This document shows positions 1 through 12,100 of a DNA stretch of 64,000 nucleotides, one piece after another. Under the pieces are notes generated by a model, which was given only the letters and a program-made list of their open reading frames with translations, had not been told where the DNA came from and did no database searches. Each line of letters starts with the position of its first letter. Positions within the stretch are counted from its first letter, which is position 1. The stretch is from Tolypothrix bouteillei VB521301 (GTDB taxonomy: Bacteria; Cyanobacteriota; Cyanobacteriia; Cyanobacteriales; Nostocaceae). The translations under genes and the position numbers were made by a program. The DNA lies in NCBI RefSeq assembly GCF_000760695.4, contig NZ_JHEG04000001.1:519795-583794 (forward strand), in the 5' to 3' direction.

Positions 1-1170
1 GATCTGTTTGATTATCTATTCGACTATAAAGATGAAAAGCAAGTATCCGGTTAAAATTAAAAGTTAACTGTTACTTGATGTTCATTTATACATATAAGCT
101 GGTCTAAAGCTAGAGGGTATGTCAATTGAAAAAATTGTTCGGATCGCTAGTAAATGTGGTTTGCTAGTGTGTCTGTGAATGGCGTATATGCAATACATAT
201 ATGCAATTGTGATTGGTATCCATATTTACTGGAACGACCAAGGTTCTCAACTGAATCCAACAGTTCATACTTAGTGTGAAGAATTGGATAAATTTTAAGA
301 AAAATCGGAGAGTATTAAATATGCCATGTTTTTTTATTTGGCATTTACTTAACCAACTTCAGATAAGATAATTTTATTGACTCCTTTTCCGCTTTAAAAT
401 TACCGAGCCTTGTAGGGTAGGCATTTCCTATCATCCTGTTTGGGTAATCTTTTCGCGTGAAGAGAGTAATAACTTAAAAATTAAGGTACAGATCCTTCTA
501 TCATCGGTATTTTAGAGTGTCAAAGATGTTTGCTCTGTCAAGGCAGCTTTGACAATAAAAGGAATAAAAACTTTACTGAGGTGGAACTAAAAATTTTCTT
601 AGTTCTACCTTTTCTCATAGCGTTCGCACGCACAGCAATCCATTAATAAATAATCTTGCAAGCCCTACATATTAATAGTAGGTATTAACTCAAAAAGTAA
701 GATAAGTAAGATAAGTAGAAAGAAATGAGAAAAGCTTTTATGAGTTCCCTTATCTGGGTTAAAATTTTTCAAAATTACTCTTACAACTATGCATTACGAG
801 TTTTTTCCAAATAAATCTCGATTGCAAGAGTATTCTGAAGATACAAAACCTACTTTTCATACTATTGATTGAAAATTTAATTTAAAGTGAATTAAGAAAG
901 TCAATTAAGAAAAATTTTAAAAAGAATAGGAAAAAATAGTATGTTTTATAGTTGCAAAATCAAGAGAAAATGATATTGTAAAATACAGGGGATTGTGATT
1001 GAGGTAAGTGTAAGAGCTTATTAACTAGCTTGGCACAACTACCATATCAACAGCCCTAAATTTTAGTTAATAGCGCACAGCAAAAGAATAATATCGTTGA
1101 ACTATTTGGTTGAGATAACTTTACGCAATAAAAAACTGATAACACATAAACCTGGAGTAACACAAAGTAA
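1..1170. other. AT-rich non-coding leader upstream of the cluster
   Basis: No convincing gene is visible on either strand in this 1.17 kb. It holds two hairpin-type inverted repeats: TGTCAAAG/CTTTGACA at 518-525 and 547-554, and a terminator-like stem at 580-613. The motif ACAAAACCTACTT occurs at about 843 and recurs in slightly altered form at about 1538 and 1581, on the other side of the truncated FAAL copy. The cluster promoter presumably lies here or in 1534-2061, but I cannot assign -35/-10 boxes with confidence. Confidence 0.6.
580..613 (+). terminator. Putative Rho-independent terminator
   Basis: An 11-bp stem is formed by GGTGGAACTAA (580-590) and TTAGTTCTACC (599-609), with one G-T wobble and an 8-nt loop. 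A T-rich tail starts at 610. It could end transcription of a gene left of the window and insulate the cluster. The stem is AT-rich, so its strength is uncertain. Confidence 0.5.
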
Positions 1171-1533
1171 ATGTTGCGACAATTTTATAATATCGTAGGT
1201 GTCTTAAGGGAAAGAGCCCTATATCAAAACGACCAAAGAGCTTATAGCTTTATAAAAAATGCAGACACAGAATTAGCTAGTTTGACTTATGAGGAATTAG
1301 AGCGACTGTCACGAGCGATCGCGGCAAAACTGCAGAGCATAGGAGCTAGCAGACAACGAGCCTTCCTGGTATATCCATCGGGGCTAAAATTTATTACTGC
1401 CTTTTTTAAATGTCTGTATGCAGGAGTGGTAGCGGTTCTAGCTTATCCATCCAGACGCAATCAAAAAATGTCGCGACCCGAAGCAATTGTCGCGGATGTC
1501 CAGCTTCAGGTGTTAGTAAAAATTGAGATTTAG
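1171..1533 (+). pseudogene. Truncated duplicate of the fatty acyl-AMP ligase N-terminus
   Basis: The 120-codon open frame matches the first roughly 115 codons of the intact FAAL at 2062. Shared landmarks are VLRERAL near the start, ADTELASLTYEEL, AIAAKLQSIGAS, and RRNQKMSR followed by EAIVAD. Homology stops abruptly near 1520 and the frame ends at TAG 1533. The copy lacks the P-loop, the acyl-binding region and the whole C-terminal subdomain, so it cannot be a working ligase. Scattered substitutions, such as Pro to Leu in the VAVPAYP stretch, fit decay after duplication. It may be transcribed because it lies just upstream of the cluster, but nothing points to a function. Confidence 0.85.
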
Positions 1534-2061
1534 ACTCTACAAAACCCACTTTTTTACTGGTTTCTAAAATGGAATTTAGAGTACACAAAACCTACTTCTC
1601 GTACAAAAAGGTTGAAATTTCATTTACCAGACTAAAAACAAATTTCTTAGAAAGGACTATACTTTAAGAAGTAAATATTTATCTACTTTAAGAGGTAGTT
1701 TCTAAATTAAAGTACAATGATAATGTTTACTTTAGGTGACATACATTAAGTGAATGTAAACTTAATACCGCTCGTTTAATGTGTGTCTTGACGTTAGTTA
1801 CATCTAATGTCAAAGCAAGAGTTTTGCATTAGTTTACAGTCTTGTACCGTTTCCATATGAAGATGCATAAAAAGAACTCCACCGCTTGCGGCATATGCGC
1901 GAAGAGCGGAGGGGTTAGGAGGGGTAAAAATCTTGTACAGCTTCATAGAAAATTGGTATTAAGCAAGCGCTATTGAGTGTAGAGCTTGTTACTTAAATAA
2001 GAGCATTTACCATATGGCTCCACTAAATTTTTAATGTCAAATAAATTACAAGAGTGAAACA
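1534..2061. other. Intergenic region between the FAAL fragment and the intact FAAL
   Basis: No gene is visible. The first 70 bases repeat the ACAAAACCYACTT motif twice (about 1538 and 1581), which also occurs upstream of the fragment. A GC-rich patch at about 1880-1927, with CCGCT and AGCGG arms, contrasts with the AT-rich surroundings and resembles a dispersed intergenic repeat. This is the immediate upstream region of the first intact gene, so it may carry the promoter. Confidence 0.45.
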
Positions 2062-3870
2062 ATGTTACAGAAATTTTGTACTATAGTAGACGTGTTAAGG
2101 GAAAGAGCTTTAGAGCAGAAAAGCCAAAGAGCTTATACCTTTATAAAAGATGCAGACACAGAATTAGCTAGTCTAACTTATGAAGAATTAGACCGACTGT
2201 CACGAGCGATCGCGGCAAAATTGCAGAGCATAGGAGCTAGCGGACAACGAGCCTTGCTGCTATATCCATCGGGGCTGGAATTTATTGCTGCCTTTTTCGG
2301 ATGTCTGTATGCAGGAGTGGTGGCGGTTCCAGCTTATCCACCCAGACGCAATCAAAAAATGTCCCGGCTTGAGGCAATTGTCGCGGATGCCCAGCCTCAG
2401 GTGTTACTGACAACAGAGGCTTTATTAAGTAACATCAAGAGTCGCTTTTCTGAGAATGAAGGACTAGCCGACTTGCAGTGTTTTGCTACAGATAGCATCG
2501 ACCGCTCTCAAGCAGAATCATGGCAAGAAACAGCTTTGTCCAGCAATACTCTAGCCTTTCTCCAGTACACTTCTGGCTCTACAGGAACTCCAAAAGGAGT
2601 GATGGTCAGTCACGGTAATGTGCTGCACAACGAACAGCTGATTCAGAAGGGATTTGAACAGAATTCACAATCTATTGTCGTTGGCTGGTTGCCTCTTTTT
2701 CATGACATGGGTCTTATTGGGAATTTACTTCAGCCTTTGTACTTGGGTATTCCATGCATTCTCATGTCTCCAGAGGCTTTTTTCCAACGCCCTTTGCGTT
2801 GGCTCCAGGCTATTTCCCACTACAAAGCTACTACCAGTGGCGGACCTAATTTTGCCTATGACTTGTGCGTACACAAGATTACTCCCGAAGAGAAGGCAAC
2901 TCTCGACCTCAGTAGTTGGCAAGTGGCTTTCAACGGAGCCGAACCAGTCCGCGCCGAGACAATGAAAAAATTTGCAGAGGCTTTTGCATCTTGTGGCTTT
3001 CGTCACGAAGCATTTTACCCATGTTATGGTATGGCGGAAACGACTTTAATTGTTTCTGGTGGTTGTGCAAGCGCTCCGCCCGTCTTACAAACTGTCCAAA
3101 AAGCAGCACTAGAGAAAAATCAGGTGGTTTTAGCTGACAGCACAAAAGACAATTTCACTCAAACAATAGTTGGTTGCGGTCAACCGTTGGAGGATCTAAA
3201 GGTTGTTATTGCCCATCCGGAAACTATGACCCGCTGCAAACCTAATGAGGTGGGTGAAATTTGGGTATCTGGTTCTAGCGTTGCCCAAGGCTATTGGAAT
3301 CGACCAGAACAGACCGAGGAAACGTTTCGAGCACAATTGCAAGATACTGGAGAAGGACCTTTTTTACGGACGGGGGACTTGGGATTTTTGCACGATGGCG
3401 AACTATTCGTCACCGGGCGTGTCAAAGATATGATTATCATCCGAGGGCAAAACCATTATCCTCAAGACATTGAACTGACCGTAGAAAAGAGCCATCCGGC
3501 ACTACGCGCTGGTTGTGGAGCGGTGTTTACAGTCGAGGTTAAGGGTGAAGAGCGATTGGTCGTTGTTCAAGAGGTAGAGCGTAATTATTTGAGAAAACTC
3601 AATGTGAATGAGGTAGTTGGAAGTATTAATCAGGCTGTAGCGGCGGAACACGGTCTACAGGTTTATGCCACCGTACTGGTTAAGACCGGGAGTATCCCTA
3701 AAACTTCCAGTGGTAAAATACAGCGCAATACCTGTCGGTCTGAGTTCCTTCGTGGAAGTTTGAATGTCTTGGAAGATTGGAGTGAGAATCCAGAGAGCAA
3801 AACGAAATTCTTGCATTTGCATACTGAAATTGAATCACTGTTGCAACAATTGCAAGCTTCCAAGCAATAA
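2062..3870 (+). CDS. Fatty acyl-AMP ligase (FAAL), pathway starter
   Basis: Activates a fatty acid as acyl-adenylate and passes it to the partner ACP without a CoA intermediate, which starts a lipopeptide. At 602 aa it has the usual FAAL length. Visible motifs are the P-loop YTSGSTGTPK (about 168-177), GWLPLFHDMGLIG (about 220), YGMAETT (about 322), a FAAL-type insertion (about 335-380), LRTGDLGF, the TGRVKDMIIIRG hinge and the C-terminal lysine in SSGKIQRN (about 548). The next gene is a free ACP, the normal partner. The start gives an N-terminus collinear with the truncated upstream copy; the ribosome site (AAGAGTG) is weak. The acyl chain length cannot be read from the sequence. Confidence 0.93.
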   Translation: MLQKFCTIVDVLRERALEQKSQRAYTFIKDADTELASLTYEELDRLSRAIAAKLQSIGASGQRALLLYPSGLEFIAAFFGCLYAGVVAVPAYPPRRNQKMSRLEAIVADAQPQVLLTTEALLSNIKSRFSENEGLADLQCFATDSIDRSQAESWQETALSSNTLAFLQYTSGSTGTPKGVMVSHGNVLHNEQLIQKGFEQNSQSIVVGWLPLFHDMGLIGNLLQPLYLGIPCILMSPEAFFQRPLRWLQAISHYKATTSGGPNFAYDLCVHKITPEEKATLDLSSWQVAFNGAEPVRAETMKKFAEAFASCGFRHEAFYPCYGMAETTLIVSGGCASAPPVLQTVQKAALEKNQVVLADSTKDNFTQTIVGCGQPLEDLKVVIAHPETMTRCKPNEVGEIWVSGSSVAQGYWNRPEQTEETFRAQLQDTGEGPFLRTGDLGFLHDGELFVTGRVKDMIIIRGQNHYPQDIELTVEKSHPALRAGCGAVFTVEVKGEERLVVVQEVERNYLRKLNVNEVVGSINQAVAAEHGLQVYATVLVKTGSIPKTSSGKIQRNTCRSEFLRGSLNVLEDWSENPESKTKFLHLHTEIESLLQQLQASKQ

Positions 3871-3964
3871 GATCTGTGTTAGCACATCAAAGTTTGTAAA
3901 AGTCAAACATCTATCAAACACCCTGTGAAAAAACGTTTTAGTTAAACCTGTAGAGACACGAGCG

Positions 3965-4285
3965 ATGGAAATGCTAAATGTTGAAGTCAAAGAGAATCTA
4001 ACGATTTCTCCTAAAAAGGATGCACAAAAGGAGCTACTAACTGTCAAAAAAATTCAAGCTTGGCTTGTATCTCGTTTAGCAGAACAACTGGAAATTAACT
4101 CAAATCAGATTGATGTCACGATTCCTTTTGAGCAGTATGGTGTGGATTCCTTGACAGCAGTCAGTTTGACTGGTGACTTAGAAAAGTGGCTTGGATGCGA
4201 GATCGATCCTACTCTACTCTACGATTACCCAACTATTAAGGCTCTGGCGCAGCATTTATTTGAGGAAGTCGCAGTCAAGGTGTAA
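3965..4285 (+). CDS. Free-standing acyl carrier protein
   Basis: This 106-aa carrier protein should accept the fatty acyl group from the FAAL and deliver it to the first ketosynthase. The phosphopantetheine serine is in the GVDSLTAVSL motif (around residue 60), preceded by the usual N-terminal helix and followed by YDYPTIKALAQHLFEE. The N-terminal 30 residues (MEMLNVEVKENLTI...) are a non-conserved extension. Another ATG six bases downstream is equally possible because no ribosome site decides the start. It lies 94 nt after the FAAL and 45 nt before the PKS, in one apparent operon. Confidence 0.92.
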   Translation: MEMLNVEVKENLTISPKKDAQKELLTVKKIQAWLVSRLAEQLEINSNQIDVTIPFEQYGVDSLTAVSLTGDLEKWLGCEIDPTLLYDYPTIKALAQHLFEEVAVKV

Positions 4286-4330
4286 GCCGTAATTCGTTGG
4301 CTGACACATTAGTAATGATATGTAAAGGAA

Positions 4331-7300
4331 ATGGAACCCATAGCAATTATCGGTATTGGCTGTCGTTTTCCCAGTGCTGACAACCCAGAAGTCTTTTGGC
4401 AAATCTTGCATAACAAAGTCGATGCCATCACTGAAGTACCAAAAGAGCGTTGGGATGTTGATGCCCTGTACGATCCAAAGCCAGCGACTCCAGAAAAAAT
4501 GAATACCCGTTGGGGTGGCTTTTTGGAGCAGGTAGATCGATTTGAACCCAGTTTCTTTAACATTTCCCCTCGTGAGGCAGAGCCAATAGACCCCCAACAA
4601 AGATTGTTGTTGGAGGTGGCTTGGGAAGCTCTAGAAAACGCGGGAATTGCACCACAAAAGTTAGCTGGCAGCAAGACTGGAGTTTTTATTGGCATCTGCA
4701 ACGCTGACTATCACAGGCTTCTCTATCAAAATTCCTCCTGCATAAATGCATATAGCGGCACGGGTACTGCTTCCTCCATTTCAGCTAACCGTATATCCTA
4801 CGTGCTGGATTTAAGAGGTCCAAGTGTCGCAATAGATACTGCTTGCTCTTCGTCCTTGGTCGCAGTCCACTTTGCCTGTCAAAGTTTGCGGAGTGGCGAG
4901 TCCAGTATGTGCTTGGTTGGAGGGGTCAACTTGATTTTGTCCCCCGATATGGGCATAACTTTTTCTCAAGCGCAGATGATGGCATCTGACGGTCGGTGTA
5001 AAACTTTTGATGCTAAGGCTGACGGTTATGTACGGGGGGAGGGCTGCGGTGTAGTCGTTCTGAAACTCCTAAAAGATGCAATTCGGGATAAAGACAATAT
5101 TCGGGCGATCGTCAAAGGCTCAGCAATTAACCAAGATGGTCTGAGCAATGGACTGACAGCACCCAATGCACTTGCCCAACAAGCGGTCATCCGTGAAGCT
5201 TTGAAAAATGCAGAAGTGACACCAGCGCAAATTAGCTACATTGAAGCTCACGGTAGTGCCACTTCTTTAGGAGATCCAATTGAATTTAAATCTTTAAAAG
5301 CTGTGCTCATGAAGGATCGTCAGCCAGACCAACCTTGTTGGATTGGCTCGGTTAAAACCAATATTGGTCATTTAGAAGCAGCGGCTGGAATTGCTGGGCT
5401 CATCAAAGTGGTACTTTCACTGCAACACGGGGAAATACTACCGAATCTACATTTGGTGCAGTTAAATCCTTATATTTCCCTCAAAGGAACAACTTTTTCT
5501 ATCCCTACTGAATGCCAGCCTTGGGTTGCTGGTACAGAAAAACGTTTGGCTGGGGTCAGCGCCTTTGGCTTTGGGGGTACAAATTGTCACGTCATTCTAG
5601 AAGAAGCACCTATCGATTTTAGATTGAGCGATGCTGGTAAGAATCCAAAATCTGAAATCCAAAATCCAAAATCCACAGAATGCCCCCTGCACCTTTTGAC
5701 GCTTTCGGCAAAAAGTGAGAAGGCGCTTGTGGAACTGGCCCAAAAGTATGTAAATTTCTTTGCATCTCATCCTGAAGTATCGCTTTTTGATGTTTGCTAT
5801 ACAGCCAATACGGGGCGATCGCATTTTAACCACCGCCTTGCTGTGATGGCTTCTTCTTGTGTACAAGCGCGAGAAAAACTAACAAACTTCTGCACTAAAC
5901 AAGAATCAGCACAAGTCTTCAAGGGACAGGGCAGTAGTTTACCAAAAGTAGCCTTTCTCTTCACGGGTCAGGGGTCTCAATATGTGGGTATGGGACGCCA
6001 ACTCTACGAAACTGCGCCCGTCTTCCGCACAGCCATCAATTGCTGCAATGAAATTTTGCGTCCCTATCTGGAAAAGCCTTTGCTATCGGTTCTTTACCCG
6101 GAACCAGGTCAGACTTCACCAATTAACCAAACCGCTTACACTCAACCCGCTTTATTTGCCATAGAGTATGCATTGGTACAATTGTGGCAATCCTGGGGAA
6201 TTCACCCTGATGCTGTCATGGGTCATAGTGTCGGGGAATACGTTGCCGCCACTGTAGCGGGAGTCTTGAGTTTGGAAGATGGTTTAAAGCTGATTGCTAA
6301 CAGAAGCCGCCTGATGCAGAGTCTACCGACCGGCGGTGAAATGGTAGCAGTGTTTGCTGATGAAAAATATATCCGTTTTGTTACTGAGATTGATAACAAA
6401 AGAGTCTCATTTGCTGCTTTTAATGGAGGGGGAAACACGGTAATTTCCGGTCAATCACAAGCAGTCCAAGAAATTTGTGCTGACCTAGAAGCAGCAGGAA
6501 TACCGACCAAAAAGCTACAAACCTCTCACGCCTTCCACTCACCACTGATGGAACCGATACTGGCTCAATTTCGGGAGGTTGCCGATCGGATAACCTATGG
6601 TGTTCCCGACATAACCATTATCTCCAATCTTACAGGAGAGCCACTCACTCAGGAGGAGATATCAGCTGATTACTGGTGTCGCCATTTGCGCTACCCAGTA
6701 CAATTTGCCAAAAGTCTCAAAGCACTTCACGCGGAAGGATACGAGGTGTTTGTGGAGATAGGGCCAAAACCAACATTGTTGGGGATGGGGCGTAACTGTT
6801 TGCCAGACAAGGTAGGAGTTTGGTTGCCTTCGTTGCGTCCGGGGCAAGAAGATTGGCAGGTATTACTCCAGAGTTTAGGGGAATTATACGTGCGTGGAGC
6901 AGAGGTAGATTGGTCTGGTTTTGACTGGGACTGCGGTCGTCGTCTGCAATTACCAACTTATCCTTTCCAACGACAGCGCTATTGGGTGGAGAGCGCCGCA
7001 AACGATAGTTCCCAAGCAGACAACTTATCCCAAGACAAGATTCAAAGCCCCATCGTGCAACTCCTAAACCAAGGAGATACCCAACACATAGTTCAAAATT
7101 TAGAAAAGACAGGAGAACTTTCAGAAGACGAGTTAAGAATGTTGCCAAAGCTATTAGAACTGTTAGTCAAACAAGACCGACAGTTGCTAGGAGCAGCATC
7201 TGTTAAAGATTGGCTTTACGAAGTAGAGTGGAAACAGTTGCCGCCTCAGGTAAAGGCTCAAGAGAAAAGCGGAATTCAAAAAATCGGTACTTGGCTAATT

Positions 7301-9178
7301 TTTGCTGACTTGGAGGGTGTGGGACAAAACCTGGCCAAACTTTTGCGATCGCAAGGTCACACCTGTATTTTAGTTCATCCGGGGAATACCTGTAATTTAA
7401 GAAAGGACGGAACTTGGTGCATTAGCCCTTCTAGCCCAGCAGATTTTAAATGTCTTTTCCAAGAAGTTTTAGAAACTCTAGAGCGTCCTTTACAAGGAAT
7501 TATCCACCTGTGGAGTTTAGAGGCACAATCGGCTTCATCTCTGACAATCTCCTCTCTAGAACAAGCTCAGACCCTTGGTGTTGGTAGCGTATTGTATTTG
7601 CTACAAGCTCTCATCAAAGAACTGGAAACTAAAAAGAATAGGGATTTTCCCGCATCAGTTTCCCCCCTACCCCAATTGTGGTTGGTGACACGGGGAGCGG
7701 TACCAGTCGGTTCGGAACTTCCTGGGGTGGCGCAATCTTCTTTATGGGGATTGGGCAAAGTCGTGGCTCTAGAACATCCCGAACTGTGGGGCGGAATGCT
7801 CGATTTAGCCCCAGAATTTACTGGTGATGAGGCAATAGAACTGCTAGCAGAAATTGAGAATTCTTGTGGGGAAGACCATATCGCCTTTCGCAACGGCAAT
7901 CGCTATGTCGCTCGCTTGGTGCCCAAACAACTGTCAGAATCCAAACAAGTGGCACTCCGCTCAGATAGCACTTACCTAATTACTGGAGGTTTGGGGGCTT
8001 TGGGATTGAGAGTAGCCCGTTGGATGGTGGCACAGGGGGCAAGACAATTGGTACTCACTGGACGCAGCAAAGCTTCAGATGAAGCGCAATCAATCCTCCG
8101 ACAACTCGAACAACTTGGAGCCAAGGTTTTCGTTGCTCAAGCAGATGTGTCTGATGAAGCGGATGTACTGAAGTTGCTTGAAGCGATCGACACATCAATG
8201 TCACCCCTGCGGGGAATTGTTCATGCTGCTGGAGTTTTAGATGACGGCATCTTGCTACAGCACTCCTGGGAGCGTTATAGTAAAGTGATGGCTCCAAAAG
8301 TGAAAGGGGCATGGAATCTACACGCGTTGACCCAAGGTCTGCCGTTAGACTTCTTTGTTTTATTTTCTTCAGCAGCTTCATTACTAGGCTCGCCCGGTCA
8401 AGGGAATTACGTTGCTGCCAACAGTTTCATGGATGCCCTAGCTCATCATCGCCGATTCCAAGGACTACCGGGATTAAGCATCAACTGGGGACTTTGGGCT
8501 GATGTGGGGATGGCAACTGGTTTGGTAAACCGTTACCAGGCTGCCAATGCGATGGGATTAAAGAGCATCGCTCCAGAGCAAGGATTGCAAGTTCTAGAAC
8601 AAGTTCTGGGACAAGCGACTTCACAGATTGGGGTATTACCAATCGATTGGTCGGTTTTGAGACAGCAATTAAGGGTTAGCGGTCAACTGCCATCGTTACT
8701 TGTTGAATTTGCTAACACAGAAGACCGGGCAGAAACTGCTCAGTCATCGGCTCTGCAGTCCGATATTCTACAAAAATTACAGGCGGCGGCGGCAAACGAA
8801 CGCCTCTCCCTATTAACGACCCACATTCAAGGAGAAGTCGCCAAGGTTCTGGGGCTTCCACCATCTGAATTGCCCGATCCAAAACAAAACTTCTTTGATA
8901 TGGGTATGGATTCTCTGATAGCAGTTGAGCTAAAAAACCAGTTGCAAAACCATTTAGGGCAATTCCTTCCCTCAACTCTAGCCTTTAACTATCCCAACAT
9001 CAATTCCCTTGCTCAATACCTATCTCAAGATGTTCTTTCTCTAGATATTTCTGCTCAGACAAGTCAGGATTTACCACAAAATCAAGAAGAACTGACTACT
9101 TCTTTGGAAGAAATTAAACAACTTTCAGAAAGGGAGGTTATGGCTTTAATAGCTCAAGAATTTGAAGCGTATAGATAA
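4331..9178 (+). CDS. Type I polyketide synthase, KS-AT-KR-ACP
   Basis: First extension module of 1615 aa. The KS has Cys in DTACSSS (about 171) and His in EAHGSAT (about 306) and [10 protein letters not shown]. The AT has [17 protein letters not shown] (about 630) and [10 protein letters not shown] (about 732), the pattern of malonyl-specific ATs. The KR has GGLGALG (about 1218), an LDD motif (B-type, predicting a D-configured alcohol) and Ser/Tyr/Asn in SSAAS and GNYVAAN. The ACP serine is in GMDSL (about 1526). There is no DH or ER, so the product should be a beta-hydroxyacyl chain. The C-terminus ([14 protein letters not shown]) looks like a docking helix for the next PKS, whose N-terminus is coiled-coil-like. 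The start has AAAGGA just upstream. An intergenic-type repeat sits in the KS-AT linker. Confidence 0.95.
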   Translation: MEPIAIIGIGCRFPSADNPEVFWQILHNKVDAITEVPKERWDVDALYDPKPATPEKMNTRWGGFLEQVDRFEPSFFNISPREAEPIDPQQRLLLEVAWEALENAGIAPQKLAGSKTGVFIGICNADYHRLLYQNSSCINAYSGTGTASSISANRISYVLDLRGPSVAIDTACSSSLVAVHFACQSLRSGESSMCLVGGVNLILSPDMGITFSQAQMMASDGRCKTFDAKADGYVRGEGCGVVVLKLLKDAIRDKDNIRAIVKGSAINQDGLSNGLTAPNALAQQAVIREALKNAEVTPAQISYIEAHGSATSLGDPIEFKSLKAVLMKDRQPDQPCWIGSVKTNIGHLEAAAGIAGLIKVVLSLQHGEILPNLHLVQLNPYISLKGTTFSIPTECQPWVAGTEKRLAGVSAFGFGGTNCHVILEEAPIDFRLSDAGKNPKSEIQNPKSTECPLHLLTLSAKSEKALVELAQKYVNFFASHPEVSLFDVCYTANTGRSHFNHRLAVMASSCVQAREKLTNFCTKQESAQVFKGQGSSLPKVAFLFTGQGSQYVGMGRQLYETAPVFRTAINCCNEILRPYLEKPLLSVLYPEPGQTSPINQTAYTQPALFAIEYALVQLWQSWGIHPDAVMGHSVGEYVAATVAGVLSLEDGLKLIANRSRLMQSLPTGGEMVAVFADEKYIRFVTEIDNKRVSFAAFNGGGNTVISGQSQAVQEICADLEAAGIPTKKLQTSHAFHSPLMEPILAQFREVADRITYGVPDITIISNLTGEPLTQEEISADYWCRHLRYPVQFAKSLKALHAEGYEVFVEIGPKPTLLGMGRNCLPDKVGVWLPSLRPGQEDWQVLLQSLGELYVRGAEVDWSGFDWDCGRRLQLPTYPFQRQRYWVESAANDSSQADNLSQDKIQSPIVQLLNQGDTQHIVQNLEKTGELSEDELRMLPKLLELLVKQDRQLLGAASVKDWLYEVEWKQLPPQVKAQEKSGIQKIGTWLIFADLEGVGQNLAKLLRSQGHTCILVHPGNTCNLRKDGTWCISPSSPADFKCLFQEVLETLERPLQGIIHLWSLEAQSASSLTISSLEQAQTLGVGSVLYLLQALIKELETKKNRDFPASVSPLPQLWLVTRGAVPVGSELPGVAQSSLWGLGKVVALEHPELWGGMLDLAPEFTGDEAIELLAEIENSCGEDHIAFRNGNRYVARLVPKQLSESKQVALRSDSTYLITGGLGALGLRVARWMVAQGARQLVLTGRSKASDEAQSILRQLEQLGAKVFVAQADVSDEADVLKLLEAIDTSMSPLRGIVHAAGVLDDGILLQHSWERYSKVMAPKVKGAWNLHALTQGLPLDFFVLFSSAASLLGSPGQGNYVAANSFMDALAHHRRFQGLPGLSINWGLWADVGMATGLVNRYQAANAMGLKSIAPEQGLQVLEQVLGQATSQIGVLPIDWSVLRQQLRVSGQLPSLLVEFANTEDRAETAQSSALQSDILQKLQAAAANERLSLLTTHIQGEVAKVLGLPPSELPDPKQNFFDMGMDSLIAVELKNQLQNHLGQFLPSTLAFNYPNINSLAQYLSQDVLSLDISAQTSQDLPQNQEELTTSLEEIKQLSEREVMALIAQEFEAYR
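5615..5674. repeat. Intergenic-type short repeat embedded in the PKS KS-AT linker
   Basis: GATTTTAGATTG (5615-5626) is followed by three AATCCAAAATC-like units (5642-5674). The first is nearly the inverse of the later ones, so the element can fold back. It encodes the unusual peptide [13 protein letters not shown] between the KS end (VILEEAP) and the AT linker. The sister PKS at 9196 lacks it at the same place. Such AATCCAAAATC runs are common between genes in cyanobacteria, so an in-frame insertion into coding sequence is the likely origin. Confidence 0.65.
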
Positions 9179-9195
9179 GGAGATTTTCTGTTGAT

Positions 9196-12100
9196 ATGAG
9201 TCAGTTGCCGTCAGATACCAGTCAACTCTCTGCACTGCAACAATCGCTTTTTGTAGTGCAGAAGTTAAAATCCAAACTTACTGAGATTGAGAATGCAAAA
9301 ACAGAGCCAATTGCTATTATCGGCATGAGTTGTCGCTTTCCTGGGGGAGCGAATGACCCGGAGAGATTCTGGCAGCTATTGCATGAAGGTGCAGACACCA
9401 TCTCTGAGGTACCAGCCCAGAGGTGGAACATTAACGATTATTACGATCCAAACCCCGATGCACTGGGGAAAATGTACACTCGGACTGCGGGTTTTTTAAA
9501 TGAGGTAGACCAGTTCGATCCCTTGTTCTTTGGGATTTCCCCTCGGGAAGCAGTCAGCTTAGACCCCCAGCAGCGCCTGCTACTAGAGGTGAGCTGGGAA
9601 GCTTTGGAAAATGCCGCACAGCCATCAAACCAGTTAAGTAGCAGTCAAACTGGCATTTTTGTGGGCATTGGACAAAATGACTACGCCCAATTGCAAATAA
9701 AGTTGGGTGACCCCACACGCATCGACGCTTACACCGGCACTGGAAATGGTTTTTGCTTTGCCTCTGGTCGGTTGTCCTACGTTCTGGGGCTACAGGGTCC
9801 CAACATGGCGATTGATACCGCTTGCTCTTCTTCCTTAGTCGCCGTTCATTTGGCTTGTCAGAGCCTGCGTGCAGGAGAATGCAATTTGGCGTTAGCAGGC
9901 GGCGTGCAGTTAATATTATCGCCAGAAACCACCATTTTTCTCTCTAAAGCACGCGCTCTTTCCCCAGACGGTCGATGCAAGACTTTTGATGCTGCTGCTG
10001 ATGGCTTTGGTCGGGGTGAGGGCTGCGGAGTGGTGGTGCTCAAACGCCTCTCGGATGCGATCGCCAACAAAGATAACATCTTAGCTGTGATTCGAGGTTC
10101 AGCAATCAACCACGATGGTCCTAGCAGTGGTCTAACAGTTCCCAATGGATTGGCTCAGCAAAAACTCATTCTTAAGGCTCTGGAGAATGCTAAGGTAGAA
10201 CCTTCCCAAGTGAGTTATGTAGAAACTCACGGCACGGGAACGGCACTGGGTGACCCCATTGAAGTGGAAAGTTTAGGGGCTATCTTTGGCAAAGGTCGTC
10301 AAGACAACCCTCTGATAATTGGTTCGGTAAAAACCAACATCGGTCACCTAGAACCAGCAGCAGGAGTTGCTGGTTTAATGAAGGTAGTGCTTTCTTTCCA
10401 ACACAACGAAATTCCACCACACCCGCACTTTAAACAGCCCAATCCTTACATCAACTGGGATGAACTACCAGTGGTGGTACCAACCTCATCAATACCTTGG
10501 TTTTCAGGAGAAAAGCGGCGGTTGGCTGGAGTCAGTTCTTTTGGTATGGGCGGTACGAATGCCCATATTGTGTTGGAAGAGCCACCGATACTAGAGACTG
10601 TGAGAGCGGAAGTAGAACGCCCGGTGCATCTGCTGACACTATCGGCAAAGACTGAAGTTGCCCTCAAGCAATTAGCACTTCGCTATAATAATTACCTAGC
10701 TGTCAATCCATCTGCAGACATAGGAGACATTTGCTATACCGCTAATGCAGGTCGAACTCATTTTCCCCATCGGTTGAGTGTAGTTGCCTCTTCTGGAGCA
10801 CAGTTGCGTGAAAAGCTAGCGAATTTCTCTGCCGGACAGACAACAGCAGAGGTATTTCAGGGACAAAGCAACAGTTTACCGAAGATAGCCTTTCTCTTCA
10901 CGGGTCAGGGGTCTCAATATGTGGGTATGGGACGCCAACTCTACGAAACTGCGCCCGTCTTCCGCGCCGCCATCGATCGCTGCGATGAAATTTTGCGTTC
11001 CTATCTGGAAAAGCCTTTGCTATCGGTTCTTTACCCGGAACCAGGTCAGACTTCACCAATTAACCAAACCGCTTACACTCAACCCGCTCTATTTGCCATA
11101 GAGTATGCGTTGGTGCAATTGTGGCAATCCTGGGGAATTCACCCTGATGCTGTCATGGGTCATAGTGTCGGGGAATACGTTGCCGCCACTGTAGCGGGAG
11201 TCTTGAGTTTGGAGGATGGCTTAAAACTGATTGCCAACAGAAGCCGCCTGATGCAGACTCTACCTCCAGGTGGTGAAATGGTGGCAGTGTTTTCTGATGA
11301 AGCTTATATAAGTAAATTTATTGATATATATACTAGAAAAGTATCATTTGCTGCTTTTAATGGAGATTCCAACACGGTAATTTCCGGCGACACACAAGCA
11401 ATTCAAGCAATTTGTGCTGACTTACAAGCAGCAGGAATATCGACTAAAAAGCTACAAACATCCCACGCCTTCCACTCACCACTGATGGAACCGATACTGG
11501 CTGAATTCCGTGAAGTAGCTGAACAAGTCACCTATGGTGCTCCTCAATTGACCATTATCTCCAATCTCACAGGAGAGCGACTGACTCCACAGGAAATATC
11601 GTCTGATTACTGGTGTCTCCATTTGCGCTGTCCGGTACAATTTGGCAAAAGTCTCAAAGCACTTCACGCAGAGGGATATGAGGTATTTGTGGAGATAGGA
11701 CCAAAACCAACATTGTTGGGGATGGGGCGCAACTGTTTGCCAGATAAGATAGGAGCTTGGCTGCCTTCATTACGTCCGGGACAAGAAGATTGGCGGGTAT
11801 TACTCCAGAGTTTGGGAGAACTATACGTGCGCGGAGCAGAGGTAGACTGGTCTGGCTTCGACCGGGGCTACGAGCGTCGGCGTGTAATGTTGCCCACCTA
11901 TCCCTTCCAACGACAGCGCTATTGGGTGCAAAAGGCTGAGAGCGAGCATCAACAAACAGAATTATCATCTCAACAGACAATCCAAACCTCTATTGTTAAC
12001 CTTCTGCAGCAAGGAAACATAGCACAGTTAACAAAGCAGCTGGAGACGGCAGGTAAGTTCTCACAAGAGCAGATGAAAATACTGCCCCAGATGCTAGAAG

